Assembly (NCBI GenBank): GCA_024347015.1
Contig: AP024889.1
Span: forward strand, 1,674,001 to 1,738,000
Direction: 5' to 3'
Length of the DNA stretch: 64,000 nt
Source: Vibrio pectenicida
GTDB lineage: Bacteria > Pseudomonadota > Gammaproteobacteria > Enterobacterales > Vibrionaceae
The stretch's first letter is position 1, and every line of letters starts with the position of its first letter. Below the pieces are notes generated by a model. It saw nothing but the letters and a program-made list of their open reading frames with translations, did not search any database and was not told the DNA's origin. Of this stretch, positions 37,982 to 47,894 are shown piece after piece. The translations under genes were made by a program, and so were the position numbers.

Positions 37982-38692
37982 TCATTGAGTGATTAGGTGC
38001 CAAACGTTTTTCACACCATCGCCAGTCGTTTCACCAACTTGGGTGTCTTTAAACCAACGATATAGCGGTTTACCCTCAAAAGTCCACTGATATGTGTCAT
38101 CCTTGCGTTGTATCACACCAAACCCACCAGTAACCTTGATATTATCAATACCCTTTTGTGTTAAATCCGAGTTTACATAAGCTGGTGGCCACTTAACCTC
38201 ACAGTCACTGTAGCAAACAGATTGATTTTCTTTATCTTTTTCAAAAGTGTAAAGACTCAAGTTATTGTCATCAACCAAGTATCGACGAGAACCATCATTA
38301 TAAAGCTTAACCGCAACATCATCGGCACGAGCTAGTGGCCATACACCTTTAACACCAGCCCCATAAATGTCTCCCTCTTTCTTATCTTTAAACCATCTAT
38401 AAAGCGGCTTACCATTTAGTGCCCATTGCTTACTTCCATCATTACGAGTAACTTGACTAAACTCTGAGTTACTCGAAAGTTGTGAGCTTACTTTATCACT
38501 GCTCAATAAAGGTGGCCAAAGGGTTTCGCAATCATCAGTACATACAGATTTTCCAGCCGGGTCTTTGGTAAAGGTATAAAGAGATTTCCCTGCTCCATCT
38601 ACGTAAATTTCACCGATTGAGGTATCAGTTATATTTGTAGATGCATAAGCCATAGGTGCAAGAATAAGTGTTGATAGAATTAATTTTTTCAT
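37982..38692 (-). CDS. Secreted-repeat (PF03640-like) periplasmic protein
   Basis: A 236-residue exported protein with a signal peptide (about 1-18). The mature part carries repeated units of the type SLYTFxKDxxxxSVCxxDCExxWPP and GKPLYRWFKDxxxGxxxGxGVxxVW, each seen twice. These are the lipoprotein-15/secreted-repeat units (PF03640) of unknown function. The paired cysteines in each unit may form disulfides. It lies eight bases upstream of the sigma gene and is presumably part of its regulon. Confidence 0.88.
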   Translation of the reverse strand: MKKLILSTLILAPMAYASTNITDTSIGEIYVDGAGKSLYTFTKDPAGKSVCTDDCETLWPPLLSSDKVSSQLSSNSEFSQVTRNDGSKQWALNGKPLYRWFKDKKEGDIYGAGVKGVWPLARADDVAVKLYNDGSRRYLVDDNNLSLYTFEKDKENQSVCYSDCEVKWPPAYVNSDLTQKGIDNIKVTGGFGVIQRKDDTYQWTFEGKPLYRWFKDTQVGETTGDGVKNVWHLITQ

Positions 38693-38708
38693 TATTTAGT
38701 TTCCTTTA

Positions 38709-39506
38709 CTATTGAGTCCAGCCTTCGCGTGTAAAAAATGGCCTGCCTTCTTCACTATTTACAAAATTGATAAAGTCCTGAGTTTGAGGCTCTGCACCCT
38801 GTGTTTTTGCCAAGTTCAGATCGCGGTATATCTGTCTCTCAGGTTCGATTTCAACATAATCAACTTTATCTAAATGGTTAAGAGGCCAGTGTATCCACGT
38901 TATCCAAGCATCCGCCTTCTGCGATTGAAATGCTTTGAAGCTCGCACCACTGCCTTTGGCATAGGCAATAATTTTACTGCGAAAGTTTTGTACATCAGCC
39001 AAAGAACCTTTACGCCCGGCAATATCTTCCCATACTCCTGTACCTGATGTGTTGTACACCCCTAATCCTTCAGTTACCACGATACGCGAAGGGCGATCGA
39101 GCAAATCTTGAATGCCAGTAATTTTTTTCGGGTTTCCCTTCGGTACCGCAATGACTGCCCTACGCAGATATACAGGTTGGACATCCTTATCAGTGATAAA
39201 CGGATAGGTTTCAACAAAAGCGCTCATGGATTGCTCCGACGAACCAAAGATTAAATCAGCATTTTTCTGTGCATCACGAGTCCATTTAGATTCTGGACCA
39301 GCAATAACCTCTACAGGTACTCCCGTTTTCTTACTGTATGCTTTCGCTGCATTACGCAGTGCAGTATCAGGACCACCTGGACCATACACATTAATAACCC
39401 CATCTTTTGGTTGGTGCTTGATAGTCGAGTCAAGTTTTGGCGATGCAGTAGAAAATGTACTCACAACAGCCAATGTTAAAGCGGCTACTCTAATATGACG
39501 CTTCAT
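38709..39506 (-). CDS. AcfC-like periplasmic solute-binding protein
   Basis: Exported binding protein of 265 residues. After a signal peptide (about 1-22) it has VINVYGPGGPDTALRNAAKAY and GPESKWTRDAQKNADLIFG, wording I associate with accessory colonization factor AcfC of Vibrio cholerae, an extracellular solute-binding family protein. It is the first gene of the ECF sigma operon, which suggests it responds to the same envelope signal. The ligand is unknown. A TAGGAG ribosome site precedes the ATG. Confidence 0.8.
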   Translation of the reverse strand: MKRHIRVAALTLAVVSTFSTASPKLDSTIKHQPKDGVINVYGPGGPDTALRNAAKAYSKKTGVPVEVIAGPESKWTRDAQKNADLIFGSSEQSMSAFVETYPFITDKDVQPVYLRRAVIAVPKGNPKKITGIQDLLDRPSRIVVTEGLGVYNTSGTGVWEDIAGRKGSLADVQNFRSKIIAYAKGSGASFKAFQSQKADAWITWIHWPLNHLDKVDYVEIEPERQIYRDLNLAKTQGAEPQTQDFINFVNSEEGRPFFTREGWTQ

Positions 39507-39538
39507 GTATTCTCCTAGTTTTAAAAGGTTTCATACAA

Positions 39539-39567
39539 GAGACGTGCTAGGGTGAGTTTTGGATGCA
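39539..39567 (-). promoter_or_regulatory. Candidate ECF promoter for the acfC-like/sigma operon
   Basis: On the minus strand TGCATCC (39567-39561) is followed, after a 16-base spacer, by CGTCTC (39544-39539), about 33 bases before the ATG. The spacing and the CATCC/CGTC boxes resemble SigK-type ECF promoters as I recall them. Autoregulation by the operon's own sigma factor is an inference. Confidence 0.4.
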
Positions 39568-39732
39568 TCAAAAATACAACTTTAAAAAAAAATTTACACA
39601 TCTGCATATATAAATGTAATTGACTAAGGCGTTTTTACCTTTCGTAATGCTTTTGAACAGTATGATAAAACGTTATAATTTGCTTCACCAAAAGTAAAAA
39701 GATAACCAATACCATGCCAAAAACTATGTTAA

Positions 39733-40266
39733 CTAAAAACCTTGGGCGTTCTTATCCTTATCTGATAAAATAACTGGTACGCCTTCTATCAGCGGCCAAT
39801 CAATATTAAGCATCGGGTCTTGCCAATGAATGGAAACTTCTGCGCCCGGGTTATAAAAGTCAGTGCATTTATACACAACTTCGGCAGTCTCGCTCAGTAC
39901 GTAAAAACCATGTGCAAAACCTTCTGGTATCCATAACTGGCGACGATTCTTGTGTGATAATTTGACACCCACCCAACAGCTGTATGTTGGGGAGTGCTTT
40001 CTAATATCTACCGCAACGTCAAAGATTTCTCCACTAACTACTCGCACCAATTTTCCTTGAGCATTCTCACTCTGATAATGTAAGCCGCGAAGACTACCCT
40101 GTTTCGATTTGGAATGATTATCTTGTACAAATTGAGTTGATATACCTGAAACTTGCTGTTCAAAAAGCTTATGGTTCCATGTTTCCATAAAAAAACCTCG
40201 TTCATCACCAAAAATTGTTGGTTCGATGATTTTTACCTCTGGTAAGTCTGTTGTAATGACAACCAT
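39733..40266 (-). CDS. rmlC: dTDP-4-dehydrorhamnose 3,5-epimerase
   Basis: Third enzyme of dTDP-L-rhamnose synthesis. The 177-residue cupin has EPTIFGDERGFFMETWN at the N terminus, FVQDNHSKSKQGSLRGLHYQ with the catalytic His, and GFAHGFYVLSE. It is the last gene of rmlBADC and lies three bases after rmlD. A GAGGTG ribosome site precedes the ATG. Confidence 0.95.
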   Translation of the reverse strand: MVVITTDLPEVKIIEPTIFGDERGFFMETWNHKLFEQQVSGISTQFVQDNHSKSKQGSLRGLHYQSENAQGKLVRVVSGEIFDVAVDIRKHSPTYSCWVGVKLSHKNRRQLWIPEGFAHGFYVLSETAEVVYKCTDFYNPGAEVSIHWQDPMLNIDWPLIEGVPVILSDKDKNAQGF

Positions 40267-40269
40267 AAT

Positions 40270-41142
40270 TCACCTCTTATTAAATATGCTTTTTAATCCA
40301 AGTTCCCAATTGCAAGACTTAACACCAAACACCTGATAGATTTTGTAATTGGCTAAGCACGTATTCTTTGGACGTTCTACATTTGTTAAATAATGAGCTG
40401 ATGAAACTGGATGTAAGCATGGAATAGAATCAATCCATCGGGCATGTTTAGCTTGGGCAAAAATACTTTGAGCAAACTCGAACCAGCTAACATTAGGTCG
40501 ACCCGAATAATGATAAATACCCCACTCAACCATGAGTCCTGCATCTATACCCTTGATGATTTGGACCAAAGTCTTAGCTATACACCCTACATAGGTTGGC
40601 CCTCCTATCTGATCCGAAACCACGCTAATGTTCAGCTGAGAACGCAAGTTCAGCATGGCGCTAACGAAGTTATTTTCTTGCTGGCTAAAAACCCAACTCG
40701 TGCGCAAAATAATATGCTTCGTGCAAGCGTCCATGACTGCACGCTCACCTTTTAACTTTGATGCGCCGTAGATATTCAATGGGTCAACAGTATCAGACTC
40801 GCATTTCTCTCCATCTTGTTTCCCATTAAAGACATAGTCGGTTGAAAGATGTATCAAAACCGACCCATACCGCTCAGCTGCTAGTGCTAAGTTATTCGGG
40901 CCATCTGAATTCACAGCATAAGCTTGTTCAGGGTTATTTTCGGCTAGTTCTACAGCTGTGTAAGCAGCCGTATTGATAATATAATCTGGAACAAAGGCTT
41001 CAACACTGGCGTTGATTTTGTCACTGTCTGTAATATCAAGCTGACTTGAATCCAACGCTAGTAATTCAACTTTGCCTTCTAATTCTTCAACTAAACAACG
41101 ACCTACCTGTCCACGACATCCGGTAATCATGACTTTTTTCAT
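40270..41142 (-). CDS. rmlD: dTDP-4-dehydrorhamnose reductase
   Basis: NAD(P)H-dependent reductase that makes dTDP-L-rhamnose. The 290-residue Rossmann protein begins MITGCRGQVGRCL, has INTAAYTAVELAE and STDYVFNG, and the YGASKLKGE motif with catalytic Tyr and Lys. It follows rmlA by 12 bases. Confidence 0.95.
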   Translation of the reverse strand: MKKVMITGCRGQVGRCLVEELEGKVELLALDSSQLDITDSDKINASVEAFVPDYIINTAAYTAVELAENNPEQAYAVNSDGPNNLALAAERYGSVLIHLSTDYVFNGKQDGEKCESDTVDPLNIYGASKLKGERAVMDACTKHIILRTSWVFSQQENNFVSAMLNLRSQLNISVVSDQIGGPTYVGCIAKTLVQIIKGIDAGLMVEWGIYHYSGRPNVSWFEFAQSIFAQAKHARWIDSIPCLHPVSSAHYLTNVERPKNTCLANYKIYQVFGVKSCNWELGLKSIFNKR

Positions 41143-41154
41143 TGAACTAGCCTT

Positions 41155-42018
41155 CTAACCAATAAGTGAAACTAAATATTGGCCATAGCCATTGTTAAGC
41201 AAAGGTTGCGCAATGTACTCAATATCTTGTGAGCTCAACCAACCATTTCTCCAAGCAATTTCCTCAAGGCACGCGACCTTCACTCCTTGAACGTGCTCAA
41301 GAGTCTGAACAAAGGATGATGCCTCATGAAGACTTTCATGCGTCCCTGTATCCAACCATGCAAATCCTCTCCCCAGTAGCTCGACATTGAGTGACTTATC
41401 CTCTAAATAACGTTGATTGATCGAAGTGATTTCAAGTTCACCTCGATAAGATCGTTCAACTTCTTTCGCCCATTGAACCACTCGATTATCGTAAAAATAT
41501 AATCCAGTCACAGCATAATCAGATTTGGGCACTTCTGGCTTTTCTTCTATTGATAATACCCTGTTGCTACTATCAAATTCAATAACGCCGAATCGTTGTG
41601 GGTCCTTCACTTTAGACCCAAACACAGTTGCACCTAATGTTTGCTGTGCCGCTCTTTTCAAGACTTCGGAAAATGCATTCCCATAGAAAATATTGTCGCC
41701 TAGAACCAAACAAACCGAATCTTCACCGATGAAATCTTCACCGATGGTAAATGCTTGTGCGATTCCTTCTGGGTAAGGCTGAACTTTATAATGTAAGCGA
41801 ATGCCGAATCGAGAGCCATCACCTAGAAGTCGTTCAAAGCGATTTTGATCTTCAGGACAAACAATCAACAGGATATCCCTTATGCCCGCCAGCATAAGAG
41901 TCGATATCGGATAGTAGATCATAGGCTTGTCATAGAGCGGCAGCATTTGCTTGGAGGTGCCGTAGGTTAATGGATATAGGCGAGAACCAGTTCCACCTGC
42001 TAGAACTATACCTTTCAT
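41155..42018 (-). CDS. rmlA: Glucose-1-phosphate thymidylyltransferase
   Basis: First enzyme of dTDP-L-rhamnose synthesis, joining dTTP and glucose-1-phosphate. The nucleotide loop [11 protein letters not shown] is followed by [16 protein letters not shown], and [10 protein letters not shown] supplies a metal-binding Asp. At 287 residues it has the standard length. Its start overlaps the end of rmlB by four bases. Confidence 0.96.
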   Translation of the reverse strand: MKGIVLAGGTGSRLYPLTYGTSKQMLPLYDKPMIYYPISTLMLAGIRDILLIVCPEDQNRFERLLGDGSRFGIRLHYKVQPYPEGIAQAFTIGEDFIGEDSVCLVLGDNIFYGNAFSEVLKRAAQQTLGATVFGSKVKDPQRFGVIEFDSSNRVLSIEEKPEVPKSDYAVTGLYFYDNRVVQWAKEVERSYRGELEITSINQRYLEDKSLNVELLGRGFAWLDTGTHESLHEASSFVQTLEHVQGVKVACLEEIAWRNGWLSSQDIEYIAQPLLNNGYGQYLVSLIG

Positions 42019-43073
42019 TTCGATACCTCTAAGCTATTTAAGTTACTTTCTTCATTTAAAGGGTCGGACTGCAATTGGGTTAGATACCAGTCTAGGGTTT
42101 TATTCAAACCTGACTCAAAACTTTCTTTTGGTATCCAGTTCAGCTCTCGCTCTATCTTGGATGCATCAACTACATAGCGCCGATCATGACCTGGCCTATC
42201 TTCCACTCGAGTAATAAGATCTTCGTACCTTTGGATACCTACCGGTTTATTAGGTAAACGTTTTTCCAAAAGCAAGCATATTTTTTTCACAACATCAATG
42301 TTTGATCGTTGATTACTCCCCCCAATATTGTAAGTTTCTCCCAGATTTCCTTGGGTTAACACCTTGTACAATGCACTTGCATGATCATCCACAAACAGCC
42401 AATCTCTTATTTGTTGACCATCGCCATATACTGGCAATTGCAGGCCTTGATAAGCATTGGAAATCATACGGGGAATAAACTTCTCAGAAAATTGACCAGG
42501 ACCATAGTTATTCGAGCAGTGACTAATTAATGTCGGTAATCCATAGGTTCTTGCCCAAGCACGAACCAGATGGTCTGAACTGGCTTTACTCGCAGAGTAA
42601 GGACTACTTGGTACATAACGACATTCTTCAGTAAATGGATTATCTTCAGCGGTAAGATCACCATAGACTTCATCAGTAGAAATATGGTGAAAACGAAAAC
42701 AAGCCTTCCTTTCCTCTGGTAGTGACAACCAGTAGTGTTTCGCAGCTTCCAATAAATGGTATGTCCCAACAATATTGGTACGAATAAATTTATCAGGAAC
42801 GTCTATCGAGCGGTCAACATGAGACTCTGCAGCTAAATGCATCACGACATCTGGCTGATGTGTTTTAAAGACTCTATTTAATGCTTCCACATCACAAATA
42901 TCAACATTCTCAAACGAATATCGACCACTATTATTTGAGTAATTTTCCCATTCTTTATTGGCGGCATAGGTCAGTGAATCGACGTTTATTACATAGTCCT
43001 GATGATGAGCTAGAACATAACGAATAACCGCACTACCAATAAACCCAGCTCCACCTGTAATCAGTATTTTCAT
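42015..43073 (-). CDS. rmlB: dTDP-glucose 4,6-dehydratase
   Basis: Second enzyme of dTDP-L-rhamnose synthesis. The extended SDR protein has [30 protein letters not shown] and YSASKASSD with catalytic Tyr and Lys. The start at 43073 gives MKILITGG and 352 residues; an ATG at 43085 adds four residues. It heads the rmlBADC run and is about 145 bases after the PRTase-kinase fusion gene. Confidence 0.96.
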   Translation of the reverse strand: MKILITGGAGFIGSAVIRYVLAHHQDYVINVDSLTYAANKEWENYSNNSGRYSFENVDICDVEALNRVFKTHQPDVVMHLAAESHVDRSIDVPDKFIRTNIVGTYHLLEAAKHYWLSLPEERKACFRFHHISTDEVYGDLTAEDNPFTEECRYVPSSPYSASKASSDHLVRAWARTYGLPTLISHCSNNYGPGQFSEKFIPRMISNAYQGLQLPVYGDGQQIRDWLFVDDHASALYKVLTQGNLGETYNIGGSNQRSNIDVVKKICLLLEKRLPNKPVGIQRYEDLITRVEDRPGHDRRYVVDASKIERELNWIPKESFESGLNKTLDWYLTQLQSDPLNEESNLNSLEVSK

Positions 43074-43219
43074 TTTATTTTCCATTTTGGTTGGTTAAAA
43101 TACAAAGCCACTCAACTCTGTTGATACATTAAATAAAGCCTTACTGCTCATACAAGGATATGTTCCTAATACGCCACCTCAATAAGGGCCAGCATTTCAT
43201 CAGGACAAGGGGCAGATCT

Positions 43220-44737
43220 CTACACATGGAAATCATCCTTGTTTACAGACGATAATTTAGCAATTTTTTGTGGGCTAAATAGGTTATATTCCTGCCTTAA
43301 AAACTCCTTGAAACAGGAATATTTTGAAGCTATTTCAGCAATTTTATCTGCATCAGACCATTCTTGAAATGCGGGGATAATATTTTTATGTGTACGGCTA
43401 GCGATATGGCAATAGTGAATAAAATTAACCAGAAAAGCCTGATAGAAATTATCTTTTTTATCAACATACAACTCGTAATTACAGAAAAAGACTTCGACAA
43501 GATCGACATAGAATGCTTTTTTGGTTTGGCGTGCTTGACCTAACAAAGAAACGACAAACGGGAAATCGTAGTAGATATCACCACAAGCTCTCATCCTATC
43601 GATGAAAATAAGTTTATTATTATCGTCAACAATCATGTTGCGAAAATGCAAATCGCCATGAATCTGAGAAAAGTACCCATAACAGTGATTATTCTTAATG
43701 ACTGTCGCTCCGCGCTGATGACAAATATTAGCGTAGTCGGGAAATAAAATGGGTGAATGCCAATGAATTTCACCAAGATAATGTGCCAACTGTGCGATTG
43801 ACTTGAATGCACCTTTTTGCTCCGAGAAAACTTGCTTCTCAAGAGTCATTCCAGAAACAAATGAGTACTGAACTTCTTTTTCCAACTGATTAGCTTTTAC
43901 GTGATAAGGAAAACTATTAAATAGGCGACACAGTCGGTTACTTTCAACAGAAGAGCTGCAATGCTTTATGACAGTTCCATTAGAAACAAACTCTAGACTC
44001 ATCTCACCGACTAAGGGGTTTTCAATCTCTTCATCAACCAACATACGCTGAATTAGCTGTACCTGATAGTGATGGTATTGAGTAAAATCTGAGACTAATT
44101 GATGTGTTTGGTCACCTGCTTCAATACTGAAGCTTCGATTGTAAGGAGAGATAACATCATAATACTTGCCTCTACCAAACTTGAATTCACCGTCAGTTAT
44201 ATGATTTGAAAATGAAGGAATCTCAACTGCAGTAAATGACAAATTTATCGCATCTAACGTTTGTCGAAAATCAGTGGAAATCTTTGATTTATATAAGGCT
44301 ATTGGATGGACTCGACAATCCAATTTGGCGTTCTTAATATACTGGCTTAGGTACCTAGCAACCGCAGCAAGTGATGCGCCAGAGTCCACAAAGTCAATCA
44401 ATAGAATTTGGTCAATATCTTTCAATCTATGAACAGGAACAAAATTTTTGAAGTGCTCATCCAGTGAGAGCATATGCTGCTTATTAAGCGGTGATCTAAG
44501 TAACTCATGGTTTTCCCCAGGGTAATTATGTCTAAAGCCACTAAGAGGTAAATGGATAACCTTTTCTTTGCCACAATAACACTCTATTAATGACATCAAG
44601 GGTATCGGTGTTCTACCTACACCAACAAATAACGTATTAATATTTTCCACCTGATCCAATATGGAAAATAGCATTTTCTTAAGGTGATGATATTCATTAT
44701 TGCCAAGAATAAGGCAAGGGGATACATCGATATTCAT
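43220..44737 (-). CDS. PRTase-like and APH-type kinase fusion protein
   Basis: A 505-residue protein with two apparent halves. The N-terminal part (about 1-175) looks like a phosphoribosyltransferase: ILLIDFVDSGAS at 111-122 resembles the PRPP-binding loop, with Phe replacing one of the usual paired acidic residues. The C-terminal part (about 245-480) is an aminoglycoside/choline-kinase-like phosphotransferase with IHGDLHFRN (359-367) and IDRMRACGDIYYD (379-391). I know no characterised protein with this fusion. It sits between an ABC exporter gene and rmlB in a one-directional cluster, so a role in a nucleotide-activated or phosphorylated precursor is plausible. The domain calls are motif-based. 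Confidence 0.65.
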   Translation of the reverse strand: MNIDVSPCLILGNNEYHHLKKMLFSILDQVENINTLFVGVGRTPIPLMSLIECYCGKEKVIHLPLSGFRHNYPGENHELLRSPLNKQHMLSLDEHFKNFVPVHRLKDIDQILLIDFVDSGASLAAVARYLSQYIKNAKLDCRVHPIALYKSKISTDFRQTLDAINLSFTAVEIPSFSNHITDGEFKFGRGKYYDVISPYNRSFSIEAGDQTHQLVSDFTQYHHYQVQLIQRMLVDEEIENPLVGEMSLEFVSNGTVIKHCSSSVESNRLCRLFNSFPYHVKANQLEKEVQYSFVSGMTLEKQVFSEQKGAFKSIAQLAHYLGEIHWHSPILFPDYANICHQRGATVIKNNHCYGYFSQIHGDLHFRNMIVDDNNKLIFIDRMRACGDIYYDFPFVVSLLGQARQTKKAFYVDLVEVFFCNYELYVDKKDNFYQAFLVNFIHYCHIASRTHKNIIPAFQEWSDADKIAEIASKYSCFKEFLRQEYNLFSPQKIAKLSSVNKDDFHV

Positions 44738-44806
44738 ATCAATTCACTACTTTAGTTAATAAAATCAATTTCAATCTAACGACGGGAAGAAACAGCTGAA
44801 AATTAA

Positions 44807-46573
44807 TTAAGTATTTCGGTATTGAGTATTCTTCTGCACCTGACTTTGACACAGCCTTGAATAGAGCCCACTATTGCTGATAAGTTGTTTATGTGTGCCT
44901 TGTTCGACGATTTCTCCTTTATCAAATACAAGAATTCTATCCATTGACTGAATAGTTGAAAGGCGATGTGCAACAATTAATGTTGTACGCCCCTCCATCA
45001 ATTTTTCCATAGATTGCTGAATATGCATTTCACTCTCGCTATCTAAGCTAGAAGTCGCTTCATCCAAGATCAAAATAGGAGCATCAAGAAGAAATGCTCG
45101 AGCAATTGCTACCCGCTGCCTTTCACCTCCTGATAGCTTAACTCCTCTTTCTCCGACCAAGGTTGAATATCCATCAGGTAAGCTACAAATCCGCTGATGA
45201 ATTCCAGCAAACTCTGCTGCAGCTTGTACCGATTCTTGTGAAGCTTCAGGCTTAGAATACGCAATATTCTCTGCCAATGTTCGATGAAACAATATAGGTT
45301 CTTGTGGAACCAGAGCTATTTGGCTCCGGAGTGACTGTAAGTCTAGTGTATTGATATCATTACCATCAAGCATAATGCACCCACTGTTGACTTGATAAAG
45401 CCTTTGTATGAGCTTAATAAAAGTTGACTTTCCAGATCCTGAGTAACCGACAAGGCCAACACGTTCACCAGCTTTGATATGAAGATTAAGGTTTCGAAAT
45501 AATAAGGCCGTAGGTTCCTTCAGGTATCCAAAGTTAACCCGCTTAAAAACAATGTCTCCTTGGCAATGAATGACCTGAGACCCCTCACTTAGCTGCCCAC
45601 TTTCAATCGGTAAGTTAGAAAACTCAACCATAGCTTCTAGCTCGCTCACCGCTCGCTGTAAATGACGAATATTGCTCCCGACTCGACGTAAATATCCTTG
45701 CAACATAAATAAAGTAGTAATGAGAAACGTAATGTCTGTCATGCTGAGTGCACCACTAGCAGACAACCAGATAAGCAAACCAAATATAGTTGTTTGTAGA
45801 AGCAAGAGAAGACCTTCTTGTACACCACCATTAATATTGCTTCGACGCCAAGACTCAAATGTCAATCTTTTCCATGATTCCATCGCTGTACTTAAACGCT
45901 GCTCTTCCCTTTGCTCAGCCGCAAACGCTTTAACTACTGAGTTGCAAGAAAGGGAATCAGATAGAACACCAGATAACCGACTGTCTGAGGCATTACCAAC
46001 TTTGGCCACTGGAGCAACATAAGCAATGGTTAATAAGGCAGTAACACAACAAAATAGCAAAGCAATAACGCCAAGTGCTGTTCCTACTATAGGCCAATGC
46101 AACCATACCGTTACTGTACTTCCAACCAACATGACAACTATTGGTATTAAGCCAACGAAAACAGTGTCATTAAGTGATACTAATGCCCACATACCACGGG
46201 TAATCTTCCTCACCGTCGTACCAGAGAAGCCACTCGCATGCCAATCTGAAGTAAATGCTTGTACTCGCTGAAAAGCTCCCCTACCAAGCTCATCCATCAT
46301 TAGAAGTGTATATCTAGCTAAATTTATACTTAAACGTTGACGTAATATAATTCCCAACAGGCCAACAACAGTAATCAGTATGAATGCCTCATATACTGAA
46401 CCGTCAGATAATAATTCTTTGGTAAAATTTGCTGCCATTAGAGGCATCAGAATATCACTAAAGGAAGATAAAATTGCTAATGATACTAGAAATAACGTAT
46501 GTTTAGGCTTCGTACACCAGTGATAAAAAACAAAGAGTATAACCTCTTTATAACTTGTATCAATTTTATTCAT
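44807..46573 (-). CDS. ABC transporter with fused permease and ATPase (exporter type)
   Basis: Half-transporter of 588 residues. The membrane domain (about 20-310) has six helices, and the ATPase domain has Walker A GYSGSGKST (around residue 375), signature LSGGERQRVAIARA, Walker B ILILDEATSSLD and an H-loop in IVAHRLS. This is the MsbA/lipid-or-peptide exporter class and works as a dimer. The cluster context suggests export of a glycolipid, oligosaccharide or small glycoside. The cargo is not determinable from this sequence. Confidence 0.9.
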   Translation of the reverse strand: MNKIDTSYKEVILFVFYHWCTKPKHTLFLVSLAILSSFSDILMPLMAANFTKELLSDGSVYEAFILITVVGLLGIILRQRLSINLARYTLLMMDELGRGAFQRVQAFTSDWHASGFSGTTVRKITRGMWALVSLNDTVFVGLIPIVVMLVGSTVTVWLHWPIVGTALGVIALLFCCVTALLTIAYVAPVAKVGNASDSRLSGVLSDSLSCNSVVKAFAAEQREEQRLSTAMESWKRLTFESWRRSNINGGVQEGLLLLLQTTIFGLLIWLSASGALSMTDITFLITTLFMLQGYLRRVGSNIRHLQRAVSELEAMVEFSNLPIESGQLSEGSQVIHCQGDIVFKRVNFGYLKEPTALLFRNLNLHIKAGERVGLVGYSGSGKSTFIKLIQRLYQVNSGCIMLDGNDINTLDLQSLRSQIALVPQEPILFHRTLAENIAYSKPEASQESVQAAAEFAGIHQRICSLPDGYSTLVGERGVKLSGGERQRVAIARAFLLDAPILILDEATSSLDSESEMHIQQSMEKLMEGRTTLIVAHRLSTIQSMDRILVFDKGEIVEQGTHKQLISNSGLYSRLCQSQVQKNTQYRNT

Positions 46574-46663
46574 GAATACATCTCATGTATATCAGTTAAG
46601 GTTAAATTCCATTTAGTGAAAATTAATTACATAGAATTAGATAGAGAAATAAATAATTTAATA

Positions 46664-47893
46664 TTATCTCTGAGTTTTAAACCAAAGGTCTCCCTTAGAT
46701 TTCAATTTAGCATAAAAACTATAAAGTGGCCCTAAGCAGTTAGATATGCTTTTTAAGAATATGTACCAATATATTTTTTTATTTTCATTAACATAGAAAT
46801 ATTCTTCAATTGTAGATTTATGAATTAAAAATATATAAGCCAATCCAGTGGTAAAAAATAAAAATAATGCAAAAGGCATTTTGAGTACCACAGTCGCAAG
46901 AATGATAGAGGCTGATAAAATAGTTCCTAATAGCCAAAGTAATATCCTAAACAATCTCTTAACAAAGATGAGTTTGAAATTCTCTTCTTGGGGCTCATGG
47001 TGCAAATATGCCATAAAGATAGATGAGAGGTCACCAGAAAACCAACGAGCAGATTGACGAGTCGCATTTTTTCTTCCCAATGCTATCGAGCAGGTATCAA
47101 AATAAGGCACCGGTTTTGCGTACACTCTATTAACGACAGCTTGATAACCATAATGTAGATCTTCTGTTACCGTCTCAGTTGAAAACGGATGTCTTTCTAA
47201 ATAGTCTTTACGAATAAATAACCCATGGCCTATACAATAGGACAAGCATATCGATTTCTTCGCATTATAGTTTTTAACTAACGACGGCAACTCATAACTT
47301 AACATCCATCGAGTTTGGAAAATAGCAGCCGCTTTTGAAAACATATTTAATTGTTCAAAGTTAGACGAGTACATTGGTGGCATCTGGTATATTCTACATT
47401 TTTCATCATCGTTATAAATGTAGTAAAATGCGCGAAAGTCTGGTCGAGAATCAGCATCGAATATTGCGTAATATGAATTAGACTCTTCTAAACTAGAATT
47501 ATTACTTTGTTCAATAAAATAGTTTATTTGACTAGCTTTATTCCCAGTTTTATAAGGGTAATTGACTAACTGTATTTGCTGTGAGACAAAAGGTAGTATA
47601 GCTTGATAGGTTTTGTTGTTTTCTATGCTATTTTCCTTATCTGTTGTAATTAAAACAAGTTTCATATCAGGATAATTAACAATAAATTTTTCAAAGTGTT
47701 TTATTGTCTCAATAATGATAGATGATTCATCAAGAACAGGAATTAATAATGTGAATTTACTTCCATTTAATATGGAGTTTTTATATGTTTCTTGTTTTGA
47801 TAAAAACTCTAAACTTTTTTTTATGTTTAAATACTGTCTTACAACCAGAAATAAAAAAAACATAGTAGCTATATAAATAATAATCTCTAACAT
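46664..47893 (-). CDS. Membrane-bound family 2 glycosyltransferase
   Basis: A 409-residue GT2 enzyme with one N-terminal helix and three or four C-terminal helices. The donor site has YAIFDADSRPD, and the acceptor side VTEDLHYGYQAV and QSARWFSGD, the ED and QxxRW motifs seen in processive or polyprenyl/lipid-linked glycosyltransferases. Its codons look AT-richer than the rml genes, as does the kinase gene upstream, which may reflect later acquisition. One base separates it from that kinase gene. Confidence 0.87.
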   Translation of the reverse strand: MLEIIIYIATMFFLFLVVRQYLNIKKSLEFLSKQETYKNSILNGSKFTLLIPVLDESSIIIETIKHFEKFIVNYPDMKLVLITTDKENSIENNKTYQAILPFVSQQIQLVNYPYKTGNKASQINYFIEQSNNSSLEESNSYYAIFDADSRPDFRAFYYIYNDDEKCRIYQMPPMYSSNFEQLNMFSKAAAIFQTRWMLSYELPSLVKNYNAKKSICLSYCIGHGLFIRKDYLERHPFSTETVTEDLHYGYQAVVNRVYAKPVPYFDTCSIALGRKNATRQSARWFSGDLSSIFMAYLHHEPQEENFKLIFVKRLFRILLWLLGTILSASIILATVVLKMPFALFLFFTTGLAYIFLIHKSTIEEYFYVNENKKIYWYIFLKSISNCLGPLYSFYAKLKSKGDLWFKTQR

Positions 47894-47894
47894 A

